DNA of 5,131 nt from Pseudobdellovibrionaceae bacterium (GCA_014376325.1 JACMRP010000043.1:1-5131), one strand, 5' to 3'; numbered from the stretch's first letter, positions 1-5,131 are shown. Notes: a model not told the origin generated them from the sequence alone. Translations and numbers: made by a program.

Positions 1-1
1 A

Positions 2-406
2 AACGGCTTCACGAAGATGGCGCTCGGTCACCACCGCGATGACCTGATCGAAACAACTTTGCTCAATCTATTTTACGTCGGCCAACTATCCAGCATGCCG
101 GCAAAATTAAAGTCCGATGACGGAAGAAACATCGTGATTCGACCGCTCGCTTACGTTGCCGAGAAAGATTTAACTCAGCTCTCGAAAGACTGGGGATTTC
201 CGATCATTCCTTGCAACCTGTGCGGGTCGCAAGAAACTTTGAAACGAAAAAAAATGAAGAAGCTGATTCAAGAGCTCGAAAAAGACATTCCGAATATAGG
301 CGCTTCTATCATTAGCGCACTCGGAAATGCTCAGCCTACTCACCTGATGGATCATAAGCTGTGGGATTTTAAAAACCTGCAGGCAGATGCAAAACCGATC
401 GTTTAA
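2..406 (+). CDS. ttcA: tRNA 2-thiocytidine biosynthesis protein TtcA, C-terminal part (5' end outside window)
   Basis: TtcA is a cytoplasmic, iron-sulfur-dependent PP-loop enzyme that thiolates cytidine 32 of certain tRNAs using ATP. The reading frame is open from base 2, so the first ATG in view (base 17) is internal. The visible part carries hallmark TtcA blocks: LGHHRDD just after the left edge, then NLFY, SDDG, IVIRPLAY, EKD, and the second cysteine motif PIIPCNLCGSQ, whose cysteines lie near 212-223. The tail has the NAQPTHLMD and WDFK blocks, close to those I recall from the E. coli protein. The ATP-binding PP-loop and the first CxxC lie upstream, outside the window. About 134 residues are present of roughly 300 usual for the family. 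The stop codon overlaps the stop of the convergent GST gene. There is no sign of degeneration. Family assignment is confident from motif recall. Confidence 0.95.
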   Translation, partial: NGFTKMALGHHRDDLIETTLLNLFYVGQLSSMPAKLKSDDGRNIVIRPLAYVAEKDLTQLSKDWGFPIIPCNLCGSQETLKRKKMKKLIQELEKDIPNIGASIISALGNAQPTHLMDHKLWDFKNLQADAKPIV

Positions 407-1011
407 GTTCCCATCGCCTTTTTAACTGCCTGGCGTTTCGCAATCAGGTCCATCCAGCGACGGACGTGCGGCGCCTTTTCAAACCAACCCGGGTTCAGTC
501 GCATTCCAGCAACCATCCAAGAGTAAGTCGCGATGTCCGCAATGGAATAAAAATTTCCGGCAAGGTATTCATTCTGCGCAAGTTGTTTGTTCATAACTTC
601 CATTACGCGCGTGCCTTCGACTTCGAAGCGTGTCGCCATGGGCGGAATGTTATTGGATTTGCCGTAGTTAAAATTGCCGAAGATCGGTCCGATGCCTGAC
701 ATCTGAAACATCACCCAGCTCATTACTTGGGCGCGATCAAAATCGTTTTCGCCCATAAAGTGTCTGGTTTTTTCCGCGAGGTAAAATAAAATCGCGCCCG
801 ACTCGAAAATGCTGATCTTTCGGCCGTAAGTACCCTCGTTATCGACGATGGCTGGAACTTTGCCGTTCGGATTGATCGCAAGGAATTCAGGACTTTTCTG
901 CTGATTGGCTTTTAGATCTACCGGATGCAACTTGTATGGCAGACCAAGCTCCTCCAGCATAATATGAACCTTCTGAACGTTGGGAGTATTCGCGCTGTAA
1001 AAATCGATCAT
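403..1011 (-). CDS. Glutathione transferase, YfcG/YghU (Nu-class-like) type
   Basis: A complete 202-residue cytosolic GST. The N-terminal thioredoxin-like domain (about 1-82) opens with MIDFYSANTPN, as in E. coli YfcG, whose Thr-Pro-Asn stretch contacts glutathione; here it is T9-P10-N11. It continues with NPNGKVPAIVD, containing the cis-proline P53, and FESGAI (69-74), which binds the gamma-glutamyl group. The helical C-terminal domain (about 90-202) contains the YSIADIA N-capping box at 155-161. No cysteine is present, which agrees with YfcG-type enzymes that use glutathione itself for disulfide reductase and peroxidase chemistry. The substrate here is not known. The start is supported by AAAGGAGG with the GGAGG core 5 bases before ATG. 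A promoter-like pair lies at 1036-1064, and the 3' end overlaps ttcA. Confidence 0.93.
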   Translation of the reverse strand: MIDFYSANTPNVQKVHIMLEELGLPYKLHPVDLKANQQKSPEFLAINPNGKVPAIVDNEGTYGRKISIFESGAILFYLAEKTRHFMGENDFDRAQVMSWVMFQMSGIGPIFGNFNYGKSNNIPPMATRFEVEGTRVMEVMNKQLAQNEYLAGNFYSIADIATYSWMVAGMRLNPGWFEKAPHVRRWMDLIAKRQAVKKAMGT

Positions 1012-1016
1012 TGGTG

Positions 1017-1024
1017 CCTCCTTT
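1017..1024 (-). promoter_or_regulatory. Strong ribosome binding site of the GST gene
   Basis: On the minus strand this reads AAAGGAGG, a near-complete match to the anti-Shine-Dalgarno sequence, followed by a 5-base spacer and ATG. It fixes the GST start and suggests efficient translation. Confidence 0.85.
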
Positions 1025-1035
1025 AAAGACGAACC

Positions 1036-1064
1036 ATTGAACCGCGAACGAAGGCTCTTGCCAA
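1036..1064 (-). promoter_or_regulatory. Candidate sigma70-type promoter of the GST gene
   Basis: On the minus strand TTGGCA (1064-1059, 5 of 6 to consensus) is followed by exactly 17 bases and TTCAAT (1041-1036, 4 of 6 to TATAAT). Initiation about 7 bases downstream would give a leader of only about 17 bases, just enough for the Shine-Dalgarno site. The placement suggests GST can be transcribed separately from the small peptide gene upstream. Found by eye; the -10 is imperfect. Confidence 0.45.
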
Positions 1065-1068
1065 ACAG

Positions 1069-1242
1069 TTAGTCCAATGAAACATGCAGCGGCAAATTAT
1101 TTTCCGTCACACATTTTTCTGAACTAAAGAAAGTATTGCGGCAATCACGGGTGGTCGTTTCAGGAATGTAGGTTTGCGCCATCGCGGTAAAAAACACTGT
1201 CAGGATAGAACTTTGCAACAAAATCAGCATCACTGTTTTCAT
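1069..1242 (-). CDS. Small exported peptide (57 residues), unknown family
   Basis: This short ORF encodes a basic N-terminus (MKT), a hydrophobic stretch at about residues 4-19, and an Ala-Met-Ala site that fits signal peptidase I cleavage after A22. The mature product would be about 35 residues starting at Gln23, with two cysteines (C34 and C44) that could form a disulfide outside the cytoplasm. I chose the ATG at 1242 because GGGGG lies 5 bases upstream and the signal peptide begins exactly there. The frame stays open upstream to an ATG at 1377, but that extension looks random and would bury the signal peptide. It lies 57 bases upstream of GST on the same strand. I do not recognise the family. 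A chance ORF with a hydrophobic stretch remains possible. Confidence 0.6.
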   Translation of the reverse strand: MKTVMLILLQSSILTVFFTAMAQTYIPETTTRDCRNTFFSSEKCVTENNLPLHVSLD

Positions 1243-1299
1243 AAGAACCCCCATGAGTTCATTTAACGGGAGCGATGTGGATCCGGTAAGAAGCCGATG

Positions 1300-1322
1300 T
1301 GAAGATTTCGGTAATATCTTCA
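1300..1322. repeat. Perfect 7-bp inverted repeat, operator-like
   Basis: TGAAGAT at 1300-1306 and its exact reverse complement ATCTTCA at 1316-1322 flank a 9-base spacer. Arm centres are 16 bases apart, roughly one and a half helical turns. It sits between two divergent genes, 58 bases from the peptide start and 128 bases from the protease start. It could be a regulator binding site or a leader hairpin; a chance repeat is possible. Confidence 0.4.
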
Positions 1323-1440
1323 GGACCGTGACGGCCTTCGACACCGACGGAAGCCCAGAAACTTCTCCAGGCTCCATTTAAACGCACTCGCGATGGCGCC
1401 CTCTTTGCTTAGCTAGACTGGACACCTCCAAAATCTTTTT

Positions 1441-1446
1441 AGGGAG
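1441..1446 (+). promoter_or_regulatory. Ribosome binding site of the protease gene
   Basis: AGGGAG lies 4 bases before the ATG at 1451. It supports this start, which also begins precisely at a lipoprotein signal peptide. Confidence 0.65.
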
Positions 1447-1450
1447 CCGC

Positions 1451-2257
1451 ATGAAAAACGAAATCCTTCTTCTAGTTTCTACGATATGTCTAATTTCGTG
1501 CACCGACTCTCGTAAGGAAGACAACATTCGGGGAGGCAATTGCGCAAGCGGAATTATTGGTGGCACCAGCGTCGAAGCCGCAGACCCGTTTGCAAAACGC
1601 GTTGGATTGCTGATGGCGGATGATGGCTCTTGCACGGCAACGCTTATCAGCCCCACCGCTCTTCTAACGGCCGCCCACTGCGTACGTGGAAAAACGAATC
1701 TACGAGTGGTTTTTGGAACGAGCGCCGAGTGCGGAAACGCGAACGCTTCGGCCAATGAAATTCGCAAAGTTGTTAGCAGCCGTGTTCACGAAAACTACGA
1801 TAGCCGCGGCTTCGGAACGAAGGACACCAGCAATCTGAAAAACGACATCGCCATCGTAAAGATCGAAGCTCCCGTGGGACCAGAAATGATCATCAGCGAA
1901 ATCCACAACGGCCGATCGCAGCTAGATACGGACGAGTTGATCGCGGTGGGCTACGGCGATGACCGTGAAAATTCGAAGGAGGCTCCCCGCCTTCGTCGCG
2001 TAACGAAAGATTATGATTCACTCCGTACGACAGATTCCGCGCAGCAGTTGATCTTGTTGCAAACCGAAAGTGGAATCTGCACCGGGGATTCGGGCGGACC
2101 ACAGTTTGTTCGATCGCGTGGACAGTATCAAATACTTGCGATCAATTCTGGCGTGATGGGCTCGAATGAACAAGACTATTGCCACCGTAAGGCAATCTTG
2201 ATGTACGCTCCGTACTTCGCAGACTGGATCGCACGCACCTTGCGCGGCCTGCGCTAG
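1451..2257 (+). CDS. S1-family (trypsin-fold) serine protease, predicted lipoprotein
   Basis: A 268-residue chymotrypsin-clan serine endopeptidase. A short hydrophobic signal (about 4-16) ends in the lipobox LISC, so C17 should be lipidated. The +2 residue is T18, not Asp, so by the E. coli rule it would go to the outer membrane. The protease domain begins at I35-I36-G37-G38. The triad is complete: H76 in LTAAHC, D132 in NDIAIV, S214 in TGDSGGP. Canonical disulfides are C61-C77 and C210-C244, leaving C31 and C94 as a likely third pair. The residue six before the catalytic Ser (chymotrypsin 189) is G208, not the Asp of trypsin, so cleavage after Arg or Lys is not expected. The residue before the activation site is G34, so activation is not trypsin-like either. 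The gene starts an apparent two-gene operon with the membrane protein 17 bases downstream. Fold and catalysis are confident; the target is unknown. Confidence 0.93.
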   Translation: MKNEILLLVSTICLISCTDSRKEDNIRGGNCASGIIGGTSVEAADPFAKRVGLLMADDGSCTATLISPTALLTAAHCVRGKTNLRVVFGTSAECGNANASANEIRKVVSSRVHENYDSRGFGTKDTSNLKNDIAIVKIEAPVGPEMIISEIHNGRSQLDTDELIAVGYGDDRENSKEAPRLRRVTKDYDSLRTTDSAQQLILLQTESGICTGDSGGPQFVRSRGQYQILAINSGVMGSNEQDYCHRKAILMYAPYFADWIARTLRGLR

Positions 2258-2274
2258 GGTGTTAACCTGACCTA

Positions 2275-2727
2275 ATGATAGAAACGACGTTGTTTACTCT
2301 GCTACTCGTGATCGGCATCGTCCTGATCGTTTTACGACCTCTGGCCCGCCTGACCGGAATTCCTATTTACTGGGAGATCGGCGCGGGCTCATTGCTGGTT
2401 ATTTTTTTCCTATTTCACATGACAAGCACTTACGTCGCCCCGACATTTTCGGAAGAGGATCTCGCGAAGAAACCTTGCGGTAGCGCGAGCCCCCAAGGCG
2501 CTTGTTATACGCTTGAGCGCTCACTGTGCGAAAAGGCCTGGGATAATGCCGATACGACGTGCAAGGGCGAAGTCAAAGAGCTATTGAAGGACCGCCCCTC
2601 CGCGATCAGCGGCCCTGCCGTCAACCGCTGCAAAGCGAAGAAGATGGATCAGTTTCTGAAATACAACCGCACCAACAGCGACGATCCGGTTTGCAAAGCC
2701 TACTTTGAATTTATTCAGTCCAGGTAA
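2275..2727 (+). CDS. Two-helix membrane protein with six-cysteine domain, unknown family
   Basis: A 150-residue protein I do not recognise. It has two hydrophobic segments (about 6-20 and 33-49) joined by a loop with R21 and R25, so by the positive-inside rule the loop is cytoplasmic and the C-terminal part is outside the inner membrane. That part (about 50-150) has six cysteines at 68, 77, 85, 96, 119 and 140, an even number that could form three disulfides in the periplasm. It is mostly polar, with probable helices. The start begins directly before the first helix, but I see no clear Shine-Dalgarno site. The gene lies 17 bases after the protease stop, so translation may depend on coupling. 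It ends one base from the convergent flavoprotein gene. Co-expression with the protease makes a functional link plausible but unproven. Confidence 0.85.
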   Translation: MIETTLFTLLLVIGIVLIVLRPLARLTGIPIYWEIGAGSLLVIFFLFHMTSTYVAPTFSEEDLAKKPCGSASPQGACYTLERSLCEKAWDNADTTCKGEVKELLKDRPSAISGPAVNRCKAKKMDQFLKYNRTNSDDPVCKAYFEFIQSR

Positions 2728-2728
2728 G

Positions 2729-4342
2729 TTAGAAAATCTTCCCGCAACTGATCACAACCGATGGTGTACCGTGCAGGCGGTCCGCTAGCAGAGAAGCCGG
2801 TGTCACGCTCAAGGCTTTGGTTTGAGCCCACTCTGCCAGTGCTAGATCATAATTCTTTCGAATGGCGGCCGCATCCTTGTTCGGATAAAAATCGGTAATT
2901 CCGCGACGACCCCATTCCGCACTGTCGGAAAGAACATTCTGGTCGTATTCTGCAAGGGCGGCTCCGCGGTTTCTTCCGAACTCGAGGTCGAACATCAAAT
3001 TTGAAAGTCTTCGGATATGAGAAATCAGGGCGATGTGCACTCCGCCACCGACATTCCAGTGGGCGTTCCCGACGGTGTCACCGATCGCGACCGCGTTTTC
3101 TGCAAAGACCGCAGTCTTCGACATGTTTTGCTGAAGCTGAAACGTGGTCGGCATAGTTTTTTCTATCGGGCCAGCGACGGACATCGATCGAATCTCCGAA
3201 AGCGGACGCTCTAAAACTTTTGCAAGTGCCCCGTAGTAATATTCGTTCACCAAAGACTGCTTCGCCGCTGCGTATTCGTGAGTACCCTTCACCAGACCAG
3301 CAGGCTCTAGCACCGCATCTTCGGCAACGTCCGTCACGGTCCAATTACGTCCTGAATTCACTTTAGAAATTGCACTGGTTAACAACGAACCGACTTCGCC
3401 ATTTGCGTAGCGCACGTTTTCTTTATTAAATGACATCGCCCCGTATCGCTCTAAAAAAAGTTCGCCCGCGATCTGCGTTCTGGACGGCGAAGTTGGTGCG
3501 TGCGCAATTCCCAGAGCCGTTCGTGTCTTGCTGCCGGTGCCTTCCGCGATGACTACTAAATCTGGCCGACCGATTCCTGCGATCGAAAGACCGTCTGACA
3601 ATTTTTCCGCAGTCATTGTCGACTTCAGTCGAATTTCGATAGCGGGGTTCCGGCGCAATTCACCGAGCATGAATTTTTCAAATTCCTTCGTCTGCAATAT
3701 CATCACGGTTCCGCCGTCCAGCATTTCTGAAGCCGTTCCTGGGACCATTGCCGGGTTTCCGCGTCGTGGGGACTGAACGATCAATGTTTCTTGCTTCACG
3801 TTGTTGATCAGATCCGAACCCGAAGAAATGGGTCGCGCGATCTGTTTCAGAAAGCGATCCCCGAGTCCCTGATCGATCAGCGCTAAGCTATCGATAATGC
3901 TTTGTCGCCCGGTCCACTGAATGTTTCGGGTGTACTCTGCGCGGGCTTCAAAACCGGTGACCCGGTATCCGGCATTCGACGCGATCATTGCGGCGGCAGC
4001 GCCCGAAGCGGAAAGTCCAGACACCACGACCGACTTGCCATTAGCTTTCACCGGCGTGGCCTTCAGCGCGTGGGCGCGGGCCATGACGAACATGTGGCGG
4101 TCGGATTGATAAATATGCTGAATCTGCTGAGCGACTTCTGGTCCATGCACCCGACGCGCGGCCTGAATTAGGCGCTCTGGATCTGAAATATTTCGTGCGG
4201 TCTGGTATTTTTCAAAAATTTTTGAAAGCGCGCCGGTCAACGAATTCGCGCTTATTCGCGAGTTCATCGGTTGCGTTGAAGCCTGGATTGCAAAACCCAA
4301 GGTCAAAACCAAAAACGTGCAATATCGTAGCGCCTTGTTCAT
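2729..4342 (-). CDS. Exported FAD-dependent oxidoreductase (group A flavin monooxygenase-like)
   Basis: A complete 537-residue protein. Residues 1-24 look like a Sec signal peptide: basic K3 and R6, hydrophobic 8-19, and possible cleavage near A21. No twin-arginine is present. A helical segment (about 30-95) precedes a Rossmann unit: VVVSGLSASG at 105-114, a GxSxxG variant of GxGxxG, with the acidic ribose-binding residue E132 at the end of the second strand (GFEAR). The stretch VVIAEGTGSKTR (263-274) matches the DG-type motif of p-hydroxybenzoate hydroxylase relatives, with Glu for Asp. AIGDTVGNAHWNVGGG (419-434) matches the late GD motif that holds the FAD ribityl chain. A large segment (about 280-410) between them probably carries the substrate domain. 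R139, N140 and W143 faintly recall MICAL-type enzymes. The start is backed by AGGAG 6 bases before ATG. The substrate is unknown; family level is moderately sure. Confidence 0.85.
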   Translation of the reverse strand: MNKALRYCTFLVLTLGFAIQASTQPMNSRISANSLTGALSKIFEKYQTARNISDPERLIQAARRVHGPEVAQQIQHIYQSDRHMFVMARAHALKATPVKANGKSVVVSGLSASGAAAAMIASNAGYRVTGFEARAEYTRNIQWTGRQSIIDSLALIDQGLGDRFLKQIARPISSGSDLINNVKQETLIVQSPRRGNPAMVPGTASEMLDGGTVMILQTKEFEKFMLGELRRNPAIEIRLKSTMTAEKLSDGLSIAGIGRPDLVVIAEGTGSKTRTALGIAHAPTSPSRTQIAGELFLERYGAMSFNKENVRYANGEVGSLLTSAISKVNSGRNWTVTDVAEDAVLEPAGLVKGTHEYAAAKQSLVNEYYYGALAKVLERPLSEIRSMSVAGPIEKTMPTTFQLQQNMSKTAVFAENAVAIGDTVGNAHWNVGGGVHIALISHIRRLSNLMFDLEFGRNRGAALAEYDQNVLSDSAEWGRRGITDFYPNKDAAAIRKNYDLALAEWAQTKALSVTPASLLADRLHGTPSVVISCGKIF

Positions 4343-4343
4343 C

Positions 4344-4377
4344 GGAAGCTCCTGAATAACGAGTGGTAGTAGCTTCC
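4344..4377 (-). promoter_or_regulatory. Possible Shine-Dalgarno-masking hairpin in the flavoprotein leader
   Basis: Minus-strand GGAAGCT (4377-4371) and AGCTTCC (4350-4344) are perfectly complementary across a 20-base loop. The right arm overlaps the last two bases of the AGGAG ribosome binding site (4353-4349) and ends one base before the ATG at 4342. Folding would place the ribosome site at the loop-stem junction, which could reduce translation. A perfect 7-bp stem with this placement is suggestive but could arise by chance. Confidence 0.35.
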
Positions 4378-4402
4378 TAGTGCAGAGGTTATGCCACGTA
4401 AC

Positions 4403-4432
4403 GACTCAGGATTGTCTTAAAATGAGACTCAG
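4403..4432. repeat. Pair of GACTCAG direct repeats upstream of the flavoprotein gene
   Basis: GACTCAG occurs at 4403-4409 and again at 4426-4432, 23 bases start to start, close to two helical turns. The second copy lies within TGAGACTCA, a short dyad. They fall where the promoter of the leftward flavoprotein gene should be. I found no strong -35/-10 pair there, so a regulator site is speculative. Confidence 0.2.
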
Positions 4433-4446
4433 TTCTAATCAGATCG

Positions 4447-4485
4447 AATTTCCCATAGGAAAATTGTAAGTCGCCGACGCGACCT
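4447..4485 (-). terminator. Two adjacent hairpins after the cyclotransferase-like gene, possible terminator
   Basis: On the minus strand, transcription leaving the gene at 4520 meets a 7-bp GC-rich stem (4485-4468, one G-T wobble, loop GTCG). Two bases later comes an 8-bp AT-rich stem (4465-4447, one wobble, loop TAT) whose left arm AATTTTCC supplies a short T run. The first stem with the offset T run is a weak intrinsic terminator at best. The tight pair may instead protect RNA ends or bind protein. Confidence 0.35.
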
Positions 4486-4519
4486 AAATTTGTTAAACGC
4501 TGAGAAAACTTTCGACAGT

Positions 4520-5131
4520 TCAGGGTTTCGGGTGAGCAACGTCTTTAAAGATCGCGTTCTTGGGTGCCCCGCGAAGCGTGGTCGGAGCAAACTCCATTTG
4601 AAAGTCTTCGGGATGTCCGGACATTCCGTGTTCAACCATCCGTAAGTAAGACTCGCGCAGGCCCACGTACGGAAGACCGCTTCCTTCAGGAACGATGAAT
4701 TCGGGTTTTCCTTGGTAGACGTAAATTTTTCCGCCCTCGACATGGAGACCCGGCAGTTGATTTGTGATATCGACCGCGTCGTAAATAAATTCGCGGGCAT
4801 TCATCTTTTCAAGTTCGGTTTTTTTGATGATGATGACGATCCCATTCACGCTTTTTCCCTCTTGGGGACGCACGTTTAAATACAAAATGTTTTTCGGGAA
4901 GAAATCTCCCTCTGGAGTTTTCAGAGAAAAATAATGCAAGTTCGGCATCACGACGTTCCATTGCCGGGACCAATTGACCAACCGTACTGAGTGGATCGCT
5001 TGCGTATAGGGCCGACCCAATGTGCGCTCCACGCTTTGAATATTTAATAAGGATCCGTAACCGAATATCGCCACTTCATCGGCTTTTAAATGGAGCGCCA
5101 CCGCGTCTTGAAACAAGCTTCCGCAACGCAC
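4520..5131 (-). CDS. Gamma-glutamylcyclotransferase-fold protein (5' end probably outside window)
   Basis: The visible 203 codons encode a protein of the GGCT/ChaC/AIG2-like fold, whose members release 5-oxoproline from gamma-glutamyl peptides or amines. The nucleotide- and substrate-loop-type motif VAIFGYGSLLN sits at 20-30. A conserved-type acidic site follows the ELEKMNAREFIYDAVDI block (106-122), where E114 is the best candidate for the catalytic glutamate. The tail SGLPYVGLRESYLRMVEHG (151-169) and the following EDFQMEFAPTT resemble the C-terminal segment of ChaC-like members. The frame stays open to the last base of the window, where a GTG happens to fall. That GTG may not be the real start, and some N-terminal residues are probably missing. 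No signal peptide can be judged. The exact substrate cannot be told from sequence. Confidence 0.85.
   Translation of the reverse strand: MRCGSLFQDAVALHLKADEVAIFGYGSLLNIQSVERTLGRPYTQAIHSVRLVNWSRQWNVVMPNLHYFSLKTPEGDFFPKNILYLNVRPQEGKSVNGIVIIIKKTELEKMNAREFIYDAVDITNQLPGLHVEGGKIYVYQGKPEFIVPEGSGLPYVGLRESYLRMVEHGMSGHPEDFQMEFAPTTLRGAPKNAIFKDVAHPKP

Larger units (their letters stand above)
1243..1450. other. Divergent intergenic region between small peptide and protease genes
   Basis: About 208 bases separate the start of the small peptide gene (leftward) and the protease gene (rightward), so promoters for both should lie here. I could not find a convincing -35/-10 pair in either direction. The clearest structure is the inverted repeat at 1300-1322. 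Two overlapping open frames (a leftward extension of the peptide ORF and a 42-codon rightward frame, 1253-1381) lack ribosome binding sites and are not called. Confidence 0.6.

Noticed and set aside
1243..1377. N-terminal extension of the small peptide ORF to an ATG at 1377
   Set aside because: It would place 45 random-looking residues in front of a well-formed signal peptide, and the internal ATG at 1242 has its own G-rich ribosome site.
1253..1381. 42-codon rightward ORF in the divergent intergenic region
   Set aside because: It has no ribosome binding site (the bases before its ATG are a C run), no recognisable motif, and it overlaps the candidate regulatory dyad. It is probably a chance frame.
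1405..1434. TTGCTT-18-CAAAAT as a promoter for the protease gene
   Set aside because: Only 3 of 6 and 4 of 6 matches with an 18-base spacer; similar matches occur by chance in AT-containing stretches.
3078..3344. Shadow ORFs inside the flavoprotein gene, on both strands (including 3017-3214 and 3902-4171)
   Set aside because: They lie wholly within a 537-codon gene with recognisable motifs and have no family features of their own.
4435..4800. Minus-strand ORF overlapping the cyclotransferase-like gene
   Set aside because: It reads another frame of a gene with clear GGCT-fold motifs; the translation is rich in Ser/Arg/Thr with no domain signal.
403..5131. Glutathione pathway cluster (GST plus gamma-glutamylcyclotransferase-like gene, with TtcA sulfur chemistry)
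   Set aside because: The genes are kilobases apart, on different strands and in separate units, with unrelated genes between them; shared chemistry alone does not support a system.

Overview
This window looks like ordinary chromosomal DNA from a Gram-negative bacterium: there is a lipobox lipoprotein, Sec signal peptides, strong Shine-Dalgarno sites and roughly balanced base composition. A secreted trypsin-fold protease as a lipoprotein, beside small Cys-containing exported proteins of unknown family, would fit Bdellovibrionota or a related deltaproteobacterial-type lineage. That placement is an inference from style only. No rRNA, tRNA, CRISPR array, insertion sequence or phage gene is visible.

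Layout from left to right. (1) 2-406, + strand: the C-terminal half of TtcA, the tRNA 2-thiocytidine synthase, cut by the window edge. (2) 403-1011, - strand: a complete glutathione transferase of the YfcG/YghU (Nu-class-like) type. It converges on ttcA so tightly that both stop codons lie in one TTAA, and it probably has its own promoter at 1036-1064. (3) 1069-1242, - strand: a small ORF for a 57-residue exported peptide. (4) 1243-1450: a divergent intergenic region with a perfect 7-bp inverted repeat. (5) 1451-2257, + strand: an S1-family serine protease lipoprotein. (6) 2275-2727, + strand, 17 bases further on: a two-helix membrane protein with a six-cysteine, probably periplasmic domain. 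(7) 2729-4342, - strand: a 537-residue protein with a signal peptide and the fold signatures of an FAD-dependent (group A monooxygenase-like) oxidoreductase. (8) 4343-4519: an intergenic region with two back-to-back hairpins and a further inverted repeat that could enclose the Shine-Dalgarno site of gene 7. (9) 4520-5131, - strand: a gamma-glutamylcyclotransferase-fold protein running off the right edge.

Working together: the only clear operon-like pair is the protease and the six-cysteine membrane protein. Both are predicted to act in the envelope, and their close spacing suggests co-expression. GST, TtcA and the gamma-glutamylcyclotransferase-like protein each touch sulfur or glutathione chemistry, but they are separate transcription units on opposite strands, so I do not read them as a pathway. 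I did not find a convincing new multi-gene system. The points most worth a second look are the lipid-anchored protease with an unusual S1 pocket and a possible disulfide-tethered propeptide, its six-cysteine partner, and the apparently Sec-exported flavoprotein.
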